A stretch of 64,000 nucleotides of DNA from Rhynochetos jubatus (lineage: Eukaryota > Chordata > Aves > Eurypygiformes > Rhynochetidae), in contig CM050657.1 in assembly GCA_027574665.1 (NCBI GenBank), forward strand, positions 22,980,700 through 23,044,699, in the 5' to 3' direction. The position numbers and the translations under genes are program-made. The notes beneath the pieces are model-generated. The model was not told the DNA's origin and made no database searches. It saw only the letters and a program-made list of their open reading frames with translations. Shown here in pieces: positions 24,201 to 35,480 of this stretch (positions are counted from its first letter, which is position 1; each line of letters opens with the position of its first letter).

Positions 24201-27200
24201 AAGTTGGTGGACGGGGGGGACCCTGGATCACACTCTCAAATCTTCCTTGCTGCCGTACAAAAGCTAAGCAGTTAGGTGCAATGACTCACTCACACTGACA
24301 TTTTTGGGAGAGAATGATGCCTTTTATAATAACATTGATATTCCTCCATTGATGTCTCAACACTGGCTAATTTAGAAAAGAAACATGTAGTGCAAGGTTG
24401 AAAGGTCACAGGCCAGCCAAAGAACTCATGAGATCATGGGACCATGAAAGAGGTTCCGGCTTTAAAATAAAATGGCCTTTTTTCTTTTGGTTTCTTTTTT
24501 TTAAGGAACAGACAAACTTTTCTGAAAGGCCAGGAATTTAATCTGAACTCTTCTTTCACATACTGTACAAATAAAAACTACACTGCGGAACTACCTGGGG
24601 GGAGGGGGTTCAGTAGAGTTTATCTCCAGGGGTCACTTTAATCTGTATTGAGTGGAGAAAGTAGAGGGAGAAGGAAGGACACACATTTACTTATAGAAAG
24701 CGGCCAGAACTCTTTAAGCTCTGATGTTACCATTGTCAAGCCAACACCCTTCTTAGATTATTCTCCCCACAGCCTGCAATCCCTCTGCAGTCTAGTGAGT
24801 GTGAAATTAAATTATGAAATATTGGTTTATGTGTGGCTGATGTGTTCTGCTCTATCCACACTGTTCCTTTTCCCAATCTCCTGATTTTTCCCTGTCAGAA
24901 CTAAAGGAAAAGATACAAAAAAAAAGAGTTTACAATATAATAAATTCACTTCCACAATGTTCTCTAGACTGATGTTTGCGTCCTCAACAGATTTCAACAC
25001 AGATTCAGGTTTGGGACTAAAATCAGGGCCGGATTTTCTGGCTTTCAGTCCTTCCAGTGACTGCTAACCCACAAAGTATTCTTCCTCCGCCCCCCCAAAA
25101 GAGCACTCTACTAGTTTCTTCCCAATATCAGGTGTATATAAAATTCATTACAGTCTGATGGAGACTGTCAGATTCCAAATGAAACAGAGCACCTTTTCCC
25201 TTATAAAGGAACCTGAAAACGCTAATGTTAGGTTTAGAAATGGATTTGCGAAGACTCAAGGCCTGATGTGCTGTGTTCCCTCTTCTCTCCAGTGCAGCAG
25301 CAGCTAACAAGTATTATTTGTTGATGCCACATACATAAAGCATATATCTTTAGCATGAGAATTTGTTATTAAACCAAAGCAATTAGGCACGGAGTGCCTT
25401 CACAACTATAGCTGCTCAAACTGAGAAAGACAAAGTGGTTTCCTAATAGAACACACAATTGATAAGAGAAGAAATTATTCTTGCGTAGCTCGTCGTCAGA
25501 ATTTAAGAAAACGAGGACTAGCTCCTACAACGAAGCACTGTACTTGAGCCTCGCTGTCTTTCCAAATTCTCACATGAAAGCGCTTCTTTTCTGTGCTTTC
25601 GTGGCTCTCGGTTTTGTCATGTTAAAAAGGTTCATAAACTCTAAGGTAACCAAGTACAAGGCCCCTGTAAAGCTTACTGACCAGTGCAAAGAATTTACTC
25701 TGGGGACACGTCAACAACACTATTAGAAAAGGCGTGCATTTGCTTAACCCAGTGAGGACGTGTGCTGGACACCAGCGTATCCATAGGGTTCCCTGCTTAG
25801 GAGGAGACTGATCCAGTCTCAGAGGAAAGAGCTATTTGCAATCTCCGACTGCCTGTCCTTCCTAGCTCCAGCCTGGTGGAAACAGGAGAGTCTTGCCTGA
25901 CTCTCTTGCCATACAAACACGCAGTCATCTCAGTTAGGAAGCTCACCAAGTACTTGCCTGTAAAAACCTCAAACCTGCCTTCCACTGGGACGCCCTGCTG
26001 CCGGTTAACCCTCATGGGCAGCTAAGCACCACGCTGCTGCAAAACTAGTTCATGGCCATAAGTACCCACTCTTTTTCCAGGGAGAATGCTGTAATCTATT
26101 TATTTGAAAGTCAGAGTAGAGTTCAGGGCTCTTTTAGCGTGTCCTTCTCACTGTGCCCTCCTCCCCCCCGCCCTGCGTCAAAGCACAGCGGTGTCTGTAA
26201 GTCCTTATAAATTATACCAGTAGACATTCTAACCTTCTTATGTAGGCTTAGACAATTTCCTCCCTCCTCCTATTGCTCATTTTCCCCAACTCACAAATGT
26301 CTGTTTCACACAAACAAGAAAAATGAGCTGGCAAATGCCCTGCCCATAACTCAATTTTAAGGCAAAGAAATACAATTTTCCCCAAATCTTTCCTTCCTAA
26401 TGTTTTGTGAAATGAACTGTTCAAAACTATCTATTGAGAAGGAGCTGAAAATCCTTTCCTCCAAAAAGCAGCATAATAAATGTACTCTTTGCTCTTTCAG
26501 AGATGCAGCACAGCCCACAAGAGAAAGTCCTCTTTTTCTCCATTTATGGGTTTTGATTAAGCGTTCTGTTCATATGCATTTGGAAGTTTTGATGTCATCC
26601 TTTAACCGTTGCTTTTGTGTATGAAAAGCAAAAGTGGAGATAGCCAAATGCAGAAAGAAACTGCAGAAGTATCTTTGTTAGCCCAGTAGGGATGGCTGGA
26701 ATCTCTTTTCTCAGACAAACTCCCCTTAACATCAATGGGAATTTTACATAGCTATTAAGCACGGGTACGGCTCTTGGCTGGCGAGATCCTGAGGCACAGA
26801 CTACTGGAAGCACGGAGGATGTCAGTGTGGAAGCACTGCTATACGCTCTTCCCTATAAATCCACTAGTGGCCATTGTCAGAGCCAGCCCTTTGGTCGGAC
26901 CCCTTCTCGTGTCCACTTTACCCATTCTCAGTTTACTAATCTGGTTAGCTGAAACCATTTAGAGTTACACAAACAACAGCATTAAGAACTCAGGTGACTC
27001 CCAGCAAGGCTCTTTGTGCACTTAGGTGCCTCAGCAGCAGCACATCTGTTTCCCAGGATCAAGCAGCTTAGCTCCAGGGAACCCACATGTGTGGGGTGGT
27101 GGTGCTGAGCACAGACTCCCACCTCTCTGTCCTGTTCTGCAGTGAGCAAGGAGCCTCCCGTGAGCATCTGGGCAGTCTCAGCCCTCATGGCAGTCCAGAG

Positions 27201-28559
27201 GAGGGAAGTATGCTTGTGTGACATGACACTTAGGAATACATTTGGGGCAGTAATGGATACCAAAAAAATGTCTTTGGTGTGGTTTGCCTTCCCAAACTGA
27301 TATTTGTTTGTATGACATACACACAACGATGCCAACAAAGAACACAAGTTAGAGATACCCAAGGAAGTTCATAAGAACACTTAACTCGTCCATCACGATG
27401 GTAGCCCTTAGCACATCTGTGCAAACCCTCCAATAACACTGTATATTGTAATCTTTCTCTTCTCCCATACTCCATGAAATCTTCCTGCTTTTCCTGCCTG
27501 ATGGTTTTGGTCTTTACTCAGCTAGAGGGGATGCTGTTAGGATGCTCTTTCTACTGTTTAGGCAGGTCGCTTTGCCTTTCTAATGCTCCTGAGCCTGCCG
27601 GTCCGGTGAGCATGAGGCTAAGAAGAGGAACCGAACTCACGTCTCCCTAGGAGCAGTCACAAGAAATGAGGTGGATGAGCTTTCACTTGCCTTATTTTGT
27701 ATTCACTCAGCAGTGACCCACAGCCACGAAGAGGTTTTGTTTGCAGGCAACATTCAAGCCAGTCAGGAACTCAGCTCAGAACTTGCAATGCAGGACTGCT
27801 TGTAGCCAGAGCTCTGGCTCAAGGATTCATCAATTCATTTGATTGATAGGGTTGATGGAAGATCTTAAGGGCCCTCCTCAGAATCAAAATCAAAAGAAAA
27901 TAAACCCAGATACGAAGGTGCCCTATATCTTTCTAAAGCTTCTCTTATTTGGGAACTAAGCTGGTCTACTTTTAATTTCATATAATGAGAAAGTAAGAAC
28001 ATGGCAAATATTAATTAAGTACTAGAAAGTAAAAAGTATGGCAATAGCTACCAGGGAGGATAAGCCTGAGAGTTCAGGGTTTAGACTGTACAAGACTGAA
28101 AAAATAATAATAACCAGAAAGCATGGGAATTAAAAGCAGTACTTGTTAATCAGAGACTATTGAATACAGCAGGATAATGAGGTCCACTCTTCACCTGTGA
28201 CAGCAGAGACAACTCCTTTCTAGAACTACATCTCTGGTCTTCCCTGTTACAGTGGGGTACTAGCAGCATTGCCGCGTTAGAGCACTCAGTTTATGATACG
28301 CAAGCATAGGATTGTACCCTAAGGTACTGAGGGTTCTCCCCTAAACCATGTGGCATTTGCCAACTGGTGACTTCAAGCTGACCTCATGGAGCTGAAATAC
28401 CCATTTGTAAGAAACCCTCTTACAGTAAAAGCTGAAATTCTATCATTATTGTTCCAACAGAGGCAGAATTTCTATGGGACACCTGACTGACTCTATCTGT
28501 GCCTTCCTTCCCAGCCGAGCTAAAGCAGTTAACAGCAGCTGAGAATCTGCATCACGCTT

Positions 28560-29010
28560 CTGGGTTCAGGCAGAAACCTATTTTATTAGGAGGACAGAGA
28601 GAAACAAACTATAAATAAAACTGCATAAGGGCTTTACAAATCAGCGTTTAAAAAACTTAACTTTTCATCAATCTCTCTGCTGCTCTGCTCTCTGTGATGC
28701 CACCTTATCTCAGCAGAGACACAGGCAGCCTGTATTCTTTTAACCTCAGCAGGCTGTCGCTGGGCTTTGATATAGCAGCTGTCTCATAGCTACCACTAGA
28801 TTTCAATTAAACCAGGCTATATTTAGGGTGAAAATAGGGCTATTTTAAACTGCCATACCTGCCAACTTTTATTCACTCTCAGCAGCAGTTATTTTATTTG
28901 ATGTTCCTGGTTTTAAGCTGTGCCATCCATAAAATTAAAAAGATACCAGAAACTGTGATGCATTTTACATTCACATCACCAAAAATCTATCATTAAAAGC
29001 AGCAGTTCTC
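28560..29010. promoter_or_regulatory. Candidate conserved non-coding element with MEF2 site
   Basis: An AT-rich block about 11.5 kb upstream of GPC1 contains a full-consensus MEF2 motif, CTATATTTAG (28817-28826), and a second A/T MEF2-like CTATTTTAAA (about 28840-28849). It lacks repeats and coding potential. The enhancer role is inferred. Confidence 0.3.
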
Positions 29011-29099
29011 CAGAGAAGAACACGCTTAAAGATGATAAATAATAAAATGCTCTCTACTCGTAGCCAGGGTTGCCAGCACAGACTTGCCATGGTGGGGCA

Positions 29100-29640
29100 A
29101 CAGAAATGATTCTCCGGCGCGAAGGAGGATAAACTCAATACGCTTTTCGCTGATCACAGGTGTCTGTTGCTAACAATGAAAACGCTTCCACGGAAAGAAA
29201 TGGCACGTGGGATGCCAGGGTAGCACTTTGTGTTGTCCGACACAAGGCGCTTGCCTTAGGGACAGATGATGTGATCCAGGCTAAAACAGTTACGTCTCCT
29301 CGCGTTTTCACTTCAGACACCATCCCTTTCCCCCTCTATCGTTACTGCGTCATGCACGTTTCATCAGCAGAAAACGCGCGAAAGCCGCATTAACGGACGG
29401 ACCGCAGCCCCCGTTCCTCGTCGCTGGGCTGAGGCACACCCTCCAAAATAGCATAACGCTCTGCCTGTGCTCAGCGTGGTCCGCCGAGCCTCACGGAAAT
29501 TCCGTCGTGTGTACACATAGGTGTAAATGCCGGCACACGCGCTGTGACGCTAGCCTGGCATTAGGAGCCCATCTCTGCTCTGAAACACGCGAAGCACCCA
29601 CGTTTTTAGATAATGCGATTACCTGCAGGAAACCGATGGC
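29100..29640. promoter_or_regulatory. Orphan CpG-rich patch
   Basis: CpG is frequent here, most so between 29370 and 29610 (for example AACGCGCGAAAGCCGC and GGCACACGCGCTGTGACG). Flanking DNA within a kilobase on either side is CpG-depleted. No exon of a known gene is recognisable. Candidate roles are a distal enhancer kept unmethylated or the promoter of an unannotated transcript. Confidence 0.4.
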
Positions 29641-30536
29641 GCACATTTTTACACGGACAAGAAAGAAAATCTTATTTGAGTCGTCTAAAATGTAATAGGC
29701 TACGAACATAGCTAGAGCAAAGATAACTCTCTCATGCAAAAGCCTGCTCATGAACAGCCTGTAATTACACTTGCTGCCTTTCAGTGGAAAGCATGGACTT
29801 TATTAAGTGCAAGAGCTGTTTTTCTGCGGCAGAGCCCATCGGACAGTGAATTCGAACAAGCATGATCACATCCTGACACGCATAAAATGCTGATTGTCTC
29901 ACTTGCCTTATATGCCAAGTGCTTACTCTTGCTGTCAACACCGGCTGAACTCAGCGAGACAGAGAGGTGCTCAGCACATCTTAAAAAACCCTGGCATCAG
30001 GAGCAGGCCTCAGATACACTCGATGCGTGCCAATAAAAGCTACCACGGGAATGACGGCAATTACACAGCAACTCTTTGTGCGGGCATTACGGGAACTTTG
30101 TACCATCCTTCAGAGAAAGGACGCTGCAAGACCCGGGGCTGGGGGGTGTGGGGAGAAGGGGGTTGCAAAGTGCTTCAGCTGTGGCTTAGGGACTGCAGAC
30201 CTACTTGATACTGAGCGACTACACGCAGTGTACCTGTCTGGCTCATCACGTGCAAAATTCCGCGTGAAAACACCACTGTTTAAAGGGTCAGATGGAGATA
30301 CTCAAAATAAGAATGCCGGGACGGTTACACCTATAACCTCTGCAGTACATTCTGCCGCAGCCTTTGGGTCCATAAGTTTGGGTGCATTAATCAGCTGAGG
30401 CATAAAATGGACAGTGCATACGCACTGGGTGGTTATTCAACATCTTGGTTTGACCTTGCTCAGCTCAGCAAGGCCCCAAACACTGCCCTGCTTGCTGCAC
30501 TTGAACCAAGCCCAGCTTTGAAGGCAGAACAATTAA

Positions 30537-30557
30537 TTTTTTTTTTTTTTTTTTTTT
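30537..30557 (+). repeat. T21 homopolymer
   Basis: Twenty-one T residues. An A-tail of a minus-strand retroposed sequence is possible, but I see no recognisable element next to it. Confidence 0.9.
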
Positions 30558-31403
30558 GAATGGCAAGATGGTATCAGAGCACTTTAAAACATCACGGAAT
30601 TTATTTCCACAACAAAGTTACACCTTTCCAAGCGCTAGTCAAGGCTGTTCTATTTTTTTAACCATTAAAAACAAACAAAGAAATTGAAAGATGTGCTTCC
30701 CTCTGTTTATTCTTGCACATGATTGAATCATTTTGGCTGAAACTTAAAAAAATTTTAAAAAGCTGAAAGCAGTCATCTGGCTTGGAAAATAACTTTGGAA
30801 AATAAACTTAACTGGTTCCAGTTCATCAAAATGATAAGCAATTGGGAAGAAAAGAATCCTACAGTGAGAAGCATCAGGGAACCACTATATATCCCCAAGA
30901 CTGTTAAAGAGTGAGTTAAGTGCTAAGTGTGTGAGTCGGGAGGGACTTTCTCAAAGCAAACATCTTCATTACCTGGGAGAGAAAGGCAGAACAAAAACCT
31001 CTGAATGGGAGCAATTCAGATGAGAAGAGATACCTCTTTCTTTTAACCACCAGGGAAGTAGATATGAGAGCAGCCCATTCAGGGATGTGTTACAGTTTCC
31101 ATTTCTTAAGTCTTAAAAGCCCTACCAGACATACATCTAAAAACATGTCAATTCCAACAGATGCTAGGAGATCAATGCCAGAATATTCCAGCCAGGGCTG
31201 TGGAGGGTGGTGGGCTACAAAACCCCTTCTGCCCCCAGATGCTACTCTTTCCACAGTGAACACACTGAATAACCACCGTCTTTTCAAGTAGGCTGCATAA
31301 GATTTTTCTTCTGAAACATCTGGCTACTGCTTTTGCAGTAGTCAGAGGGCTTCCAACTTTTTTCCCCCTTTGAATATACCCCAAACCTCTCCTTATAGAG
31401 AGC

Positions 31404-31441
31404 CTGCTGCCCTTATAGGAGCAAGGCTATAAGGGCAGCAG
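31404..31441. repeat. Perfect 15-bp hairpin, 8-nt loop
   Basis: CTGCTGCCCTTATAG (31404-31418), spacer GAGCAAGG, then the exact reverse complement CTATAAGGGCAGCAG (31427-31441). An additional direct copy of CCTTATAG precedes it at 31391-31398. The stem is shorter than the roughly 22 bp expected of a microRNA precursor, and pairing stops at the arms' outer ends. It may be a remnant of a small inverted-repeat transposon or a structured RNA. Confidence 0.9.
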
Positions 31442-31999
31442 ATCCACACAGGAGTGCTGCACCACACTGGCTGCCCAGGTTTCGGAACAGTTGCGGCGAG
31501 TGTGCCCTCAGTACATGCTTCAACAACGTACTCCAAACTCACTCATCGCTTCCCAACATTTTGTCCATGACCCTAGAATCAGACAGACACCCAGCAGTTA
31601 CTCTGCAGAACCTCACGCCTTCCTACAGCTCCTGCTCTTGTATTAGCCACCGCAGCTGACTGAAAACGTGCCATCTGTTCCCAGTTCGGTGACCATCATT
31701 TCTGCCTCTCCCTGCTTCCTTCTGCGGCAGTTCAGGGCCATCTCTGATCTTCTACCTTTGTTTGGCAATAGCCACGGATTCTTCACCTTTTGCTATAATT
31801 TAGAAACATTCCTGATGTCTCAGAGCCAGGTTTTAACTGCACGTCTAAAAATACATCGTTAATTCTTTGTGGGTTTTCAGTGCTCTCGAGCTCCAAGGCC
31901 TTCATGTTTTTCCAACCACTCCTTCTCAATTTATTCCACCTTTGATCCCTGTGTGTTGGTTGCCAATTTCCCCCTTACTCCTTATCATAAAGCTGACAG

Positions 32000-32120
32000 G
32001 GAGCACAGCAAAACTGACGCGGTGAGGCACAGAGATCCTGCGGGAACGGCTGAAAACTGACAAGTGACAGCAGAACAAGTGGCAGTGATCAGGATTTAAC
32101 CCTGAGCTCTGATTTCACGT
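32000..32120 (-). mobile_element. MIR-like SINE fragment
   Basis: On the plus strand, GTGAGGCACAGAGA is followed by a degenerate GACAAGTGACAGCAG segment, then CAAGTGGCAGTGATCAGGATTTAACCCTGAGCTCTGA. This fits antisense MIR (ctgaggcacagaga, tcacacagcaagtggcag, ggatttgaaccc). Old copy. Confidence 0.6.
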
Positions 32121-33290
32121 TTAGTGTTCCTTGAGATGATATAGGAATAAACAGGTATTTTGGGTTTACTCCCTTTTGTAATCTCTGTTATATGACTCAG
32201 ACCCGCTGCTCAGAGGAATCTCAGTTTTCCTGGGATTATTTGATAGACCCTAGGCTCGCTCTCATTTCCTGGAGCCAGAGCAACAGGTAGGTGAGGGGTG
32301 GAACTTTGTGGAGGGCTGCTGGGCCTGAGAAAATCAGACAATGAGGGACCAGGCAGAGACAGCAGCAGATCAGTTCTCCTGGCCCACTGGAGGCTCAGTA
32401 TTGTGCCAGTTTGAGGCTTTGGCTCCGAGCCCCCAGCGCCTGCCCCATCAGCACGCCAGGCTGTCAGAGTGACAGAGCTGTTGGGGCAGCTCCCTCAGGG
32501 CAAAGGGATCTGGCTACAGAAGCAGCTCAGGACCCAGGCTCCCTGTGCTCTACCTCCTTGGGGACACCTGGACAAATGCAGGGAGGGCCTATTCTTGTCC
32601 CTGTATGTAAACAGTACCCACCCACTGTCAGCACTGTCTTTGGTCTTCCTTACCCCAGCCCAACACATAACACTTCCACGGCAGCCTGACCTTAAATCTC
32701 AATTCAGTCCCAAATCCCAAGGGAGAGGGAGCTCTGTGAGGACTCCAGGAGCTGGGTCATGAAATTAGCATTTTTGTCTCATTAGCTTTTGAAAGCAGCA
32801 GTTACAGCACAAGGGACTTGGCCTGGTGATGTACCTACATATGCACAGCATGCTTCTACTAAACCCATTAGAGCACCACGTCTGCCTAGAGTACATTTTC
32901 CTGGCCAGAACCCATGATATTAATCTCTGTGGTGTCCTAAATCCAAAATCTGATTTTACACCTACTGTTCTAGGAGATGCTGCGTGAATAAAGCGATATG
33001 TCATTCTCACTCCTTTTGCAGCTGGAGCCACTCCAAGTTGTACTCCAGTGCTGTGGGACCCACAAGCGAGTTTGGGGGTGACGAGGACACTGAGGGGACA
33101 GCAGTGATCCAAGAGCACTGGTGGGGATAAGGATGGATAAGGCAGCAAGATAAAATGGACACAGAAGGCAAGAGCAGCAGTTGTGGGGTGAGGAAGATCA
33201 GTGGGGTGCTACCTAGAAGGCTACAGTAATGAAGATCAGCTATGAGAAGTTTGGCTGGTGCCACGCGGAGTTGCACATGGACATATACAC

Positions 33291-33306
33291 GTGTGTGTGT
33301 GTGTGT
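33291..33306 (+). repeat. (GT)8 microsatellite
   Basis: Eight GT units preceded by a CATATACAC segment. Confidence 0.95.
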
Positions 33307-33529
33307 TCAGAAGTCTCTTCTTAGCCATGTCTGCACTCACTTTCATAAATGGCACATAGGGATGTGGAGACCGATGCAGAGAGACAACACTGCAAGCTGT
33401 GCTTCATTAGGGCAAAAAGTTTGAGCACAAGCTCCCCAGATGAATGACCAGTTTATAAAACCCTCTCATCTGGACGTTAGTTCGGCAATAGCCACCACAG
33501 AGAGAAGAGGTTCTGCATGAGCTTGTAAA

Positions 33530-33665
33530 GCTATCGGCGCCTCTGCCAGCCGATACGAGCGGCAGCACGCTGCGGCTGGGCTCGCCACGTGCGCTAACTA
33601 TCATGGATACACCCGCTGCCGCGGTCAGAGTGCACTGAACGCGCTTAACCGTGCAACACGCCCTT
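33530..33665. promoter_or_regulatory. Small CpG-rich cluster upstream of the candidate small ORF
   Basis: Roughly a dozen CpGs occur in about 130 bp (CTATCGGCGCC, GATACGAGCGG, CGCCACGTGCGC, CCGCTGCCGCGG) in CpG-poor surroundings. CACGTG is a canonical E-box. It is immediately upstream of the ATG at 33713, so it could be a weak promoter. Confidence 0.3.
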
Positions 33666-33669
33666 ACCT

Positions 33670-33691
33670 TGCAGGGAGATCGCTCCCTGCA
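33670..33691. repeat. Perfect 9-bp hairpin, 4-nt loop
   Basis: TGCAGGGAG (33670-33678), ATCG, then CTCCCTGCA (33683-33691). It lies just upstream of the ATG of the candidate small ORF. Confidence 0.9.
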
Positions 33692-33712
33692 GATTCCCTG
33701 TGCCTACCTGCA

Positions 33713-34165
33713 ATGCCAGAAGGAACGCTGACAGCTGATGTCCCTAAGGTGAGCCCCGCTTTCCCCAGAGCAGATGGGGTCCCTTCCAACCCAGTCTTTT
33801 CTACGATTGCGCAAGAAAGAGAAGGATCAAGATTTTATTTCTGAGGAACTGTAGGAAAAAGTGTGCCGAAAACACAGTTCTGGGTAAATCCAGTGAAAAA
33901 AAAAGACCAAACTACCTTGTTCTGCTAGTGTTGAAGTTTCTAAACAGTTCCACAATTTGATTAACACATCTAATTGGACAGACAGTACCTAACAGCTGTC
34001 AGCAAATATTTAGCCTCTGGCTGGCTTGCTGATCCTGAAAAGATTAAAGAAGCTGCAAAAGTACTTCACAGTGGAGACAAGGAACTAAATAAGATGATTA
34101 GCCTTTATGACAGCGAACACTTCCCCGGTAAAAACGACATGGGAGAGCTCGACTCTATTTCTTGA
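33713..34165 (+). other. Candidate two-exon small coding sequence or retrocopy, unidentified
   Basis: I do not recognise this protein. The segment 33986-34165 reads as 59 codons ending in TGA, rich in charged helix-forming residues (YLASGWLADPEKIKEAAKVL, then GDKELNKMISLYDSEHF and GELDSIS at the C-terminus), with balanced codon use unlike the chance ORFs nearby. A stop (TAA, 33971-33973) lies just upstream, so any real exon must begin after it. About 240 bp earlier, an ATG at 33713 opens 12 codons (MPEGTLTADVPK) ending at a strong donor, AAG/GTGAGC (junction 33748/33749). A phase-0 acceptor CAG/TAC at 33985/33986 would keep the frame and give about 71 residues. The acceptor has a poor pyrimidine tract and I see no nearby AATAAA. 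Alternatives are a pseudogene fragment or chance. Confidence 0.25.
33768..33812 (+). mobile_element. Short CR1 3'-end fragment
   Basis: GATGGGGTCCCTTCCAACCCAGTCTTTTCTACGATT resembles the CR1 3' terminus (ggtcccttccaaccca...ttctatgatt), including a decayed copy of the terminal octamer. Only a few dozen bases are recognisable. Confidence 0.5.
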
Positions 34166-35369
34166 GGAAAAAGAAGTCACTATTCTTTATAAACTCAGCA
34201 TTTCACAAATGCCAAGATCATGTATCTTGGGAAGAATCGTGGGATCTAGTTAGCATCACAGAAACTGTATCCCACACTCACAGCCACAGATACTGTCTGT
34301 GACGGAATATGTGAGAGCTGGGCATGAACGTGCATGTTTTGCCAGGAGATGGAGAAGCGCCACTCACAGGAGCTGTCTGTGCTTAACAGTTCCTTAAGTT
34401 ATGGTAGAGTTACCCTCAGGAACCCAACTGCACTGTTCTGCATGGTGGGTATCTGTCATTAATCCGATGGCAACATTTGGGGCTGTTTCACTCTGACTGG
34501 AAGACGGCCATTAGCACAAGTTTACTTCTGAAGTTTGGTATATGCTGAATACCATGCTTTGAGGAAGATTTATGCCAAGATTTTGGGCCAGACAGTGAGT
34601 TATTTTATTTCCCCTACAGCCAGGAGAAGCCAGAACAGAGAAATGGCAAACAGTCAGCAGGGAATCTAAATGATTAACGGATAGCTGGCTCTGCCAGGCA
34701 GTACCATACTGAAGGTGAAGCCTGGTTTTAAATGAGAGATTACACATTTAAAGCACCTCCCTCTACTGAAAGCGTGTAACGGAGATCTGCTAAGTTAGTG
34801 GATTGCCTTTTGATTACATCTAGAAGACAGGAAGCATCCCAGAGGCAGGGTCTTTCCTCAAGTATTTGCACACGTGCAGGACCAGAACAATCTTTGCTGG
34901 GAACTCAGGACTATCATGAAAGACAAACAACAGTTACTAGGAAGTAGCTGCTCAGCGCCACTGTTACCTTGGGCAAGCATAACATTTTGTATTGACTGAA
35001 AAGTGACATTGGAAACAGTTGAATTTTAGAGGTGTGCATTCCATACCACACTGTGCTTCAAGGAATCTGCGAGCCAAACACATTTCTTGGTTACCTACTC
35101 ATGGAATTTTGATGTCAGAGTAGAATAGCATTAAATATTAACTGATTCCCCAGGGGACTTGAGATTATTTCTTTCTAAATAGGCTAAAAAAGGACAGTTA
35201 AAAACTAAAACTGAAATTTTAAAACTTGGCAAGAAACTTCAAGCTACAACGAATAACTGGAAGACCGGAGTGGATGGGAAATCATCTTCCCTGACTATTT
35301 GTGATCCTCTCTTTCATTGTTTCCTTCTTAGTTATACCATGAACGGTGTGGGTGATTGTCGGTATTCAG

Positions 35370-35480
35370 GTAGGCATAATATGTAGCACATTAGGAACTG
35401 TAATTTAGCATTAATTAGCATCCACTTTAGATAAAGTTAATGGCCAAGATACTTGTCCATTAAACAAATGAAACTGAAAT
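35370..35480. promoter_or_regulatory. AT-rich motif cluster, possible regulatory element
   Basis: TTAGCATTAATTAGCATCC has two overlapping homeodomain-type cores and POU-like ATTAGCAT halves, followed by further A/T-rich motifs. There is no repeat or ORF. The evidence is weak and based on motifs alone. Confidence 0.2.

Larger units (their letters stand above)
18001..29080. other. Intergenic region upstream of GPC1, proximal part
   Basis: No coding exon is recognised on either strand. Contents are a C20 tract at 18506-18525, an AT-rich palindromic minisatellite at 21060-21233, a hairpin at 21234-21260, and AT-rich motif clusters (best at 28560-29010). ORFs are all short and unlike known families. 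Confidence 0.6.
29641..33480. other. Intergenic region without recognised genes
   Basis: Contents are a T21 tract at 30537-30557, a perfect 15-bp hairpin at 31404-31441, a MIR-like fragment at 32000-32120 and a (GT)8 microsatellite at 33291-33306. No coding exon is recognised. Confidence 0.6.
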
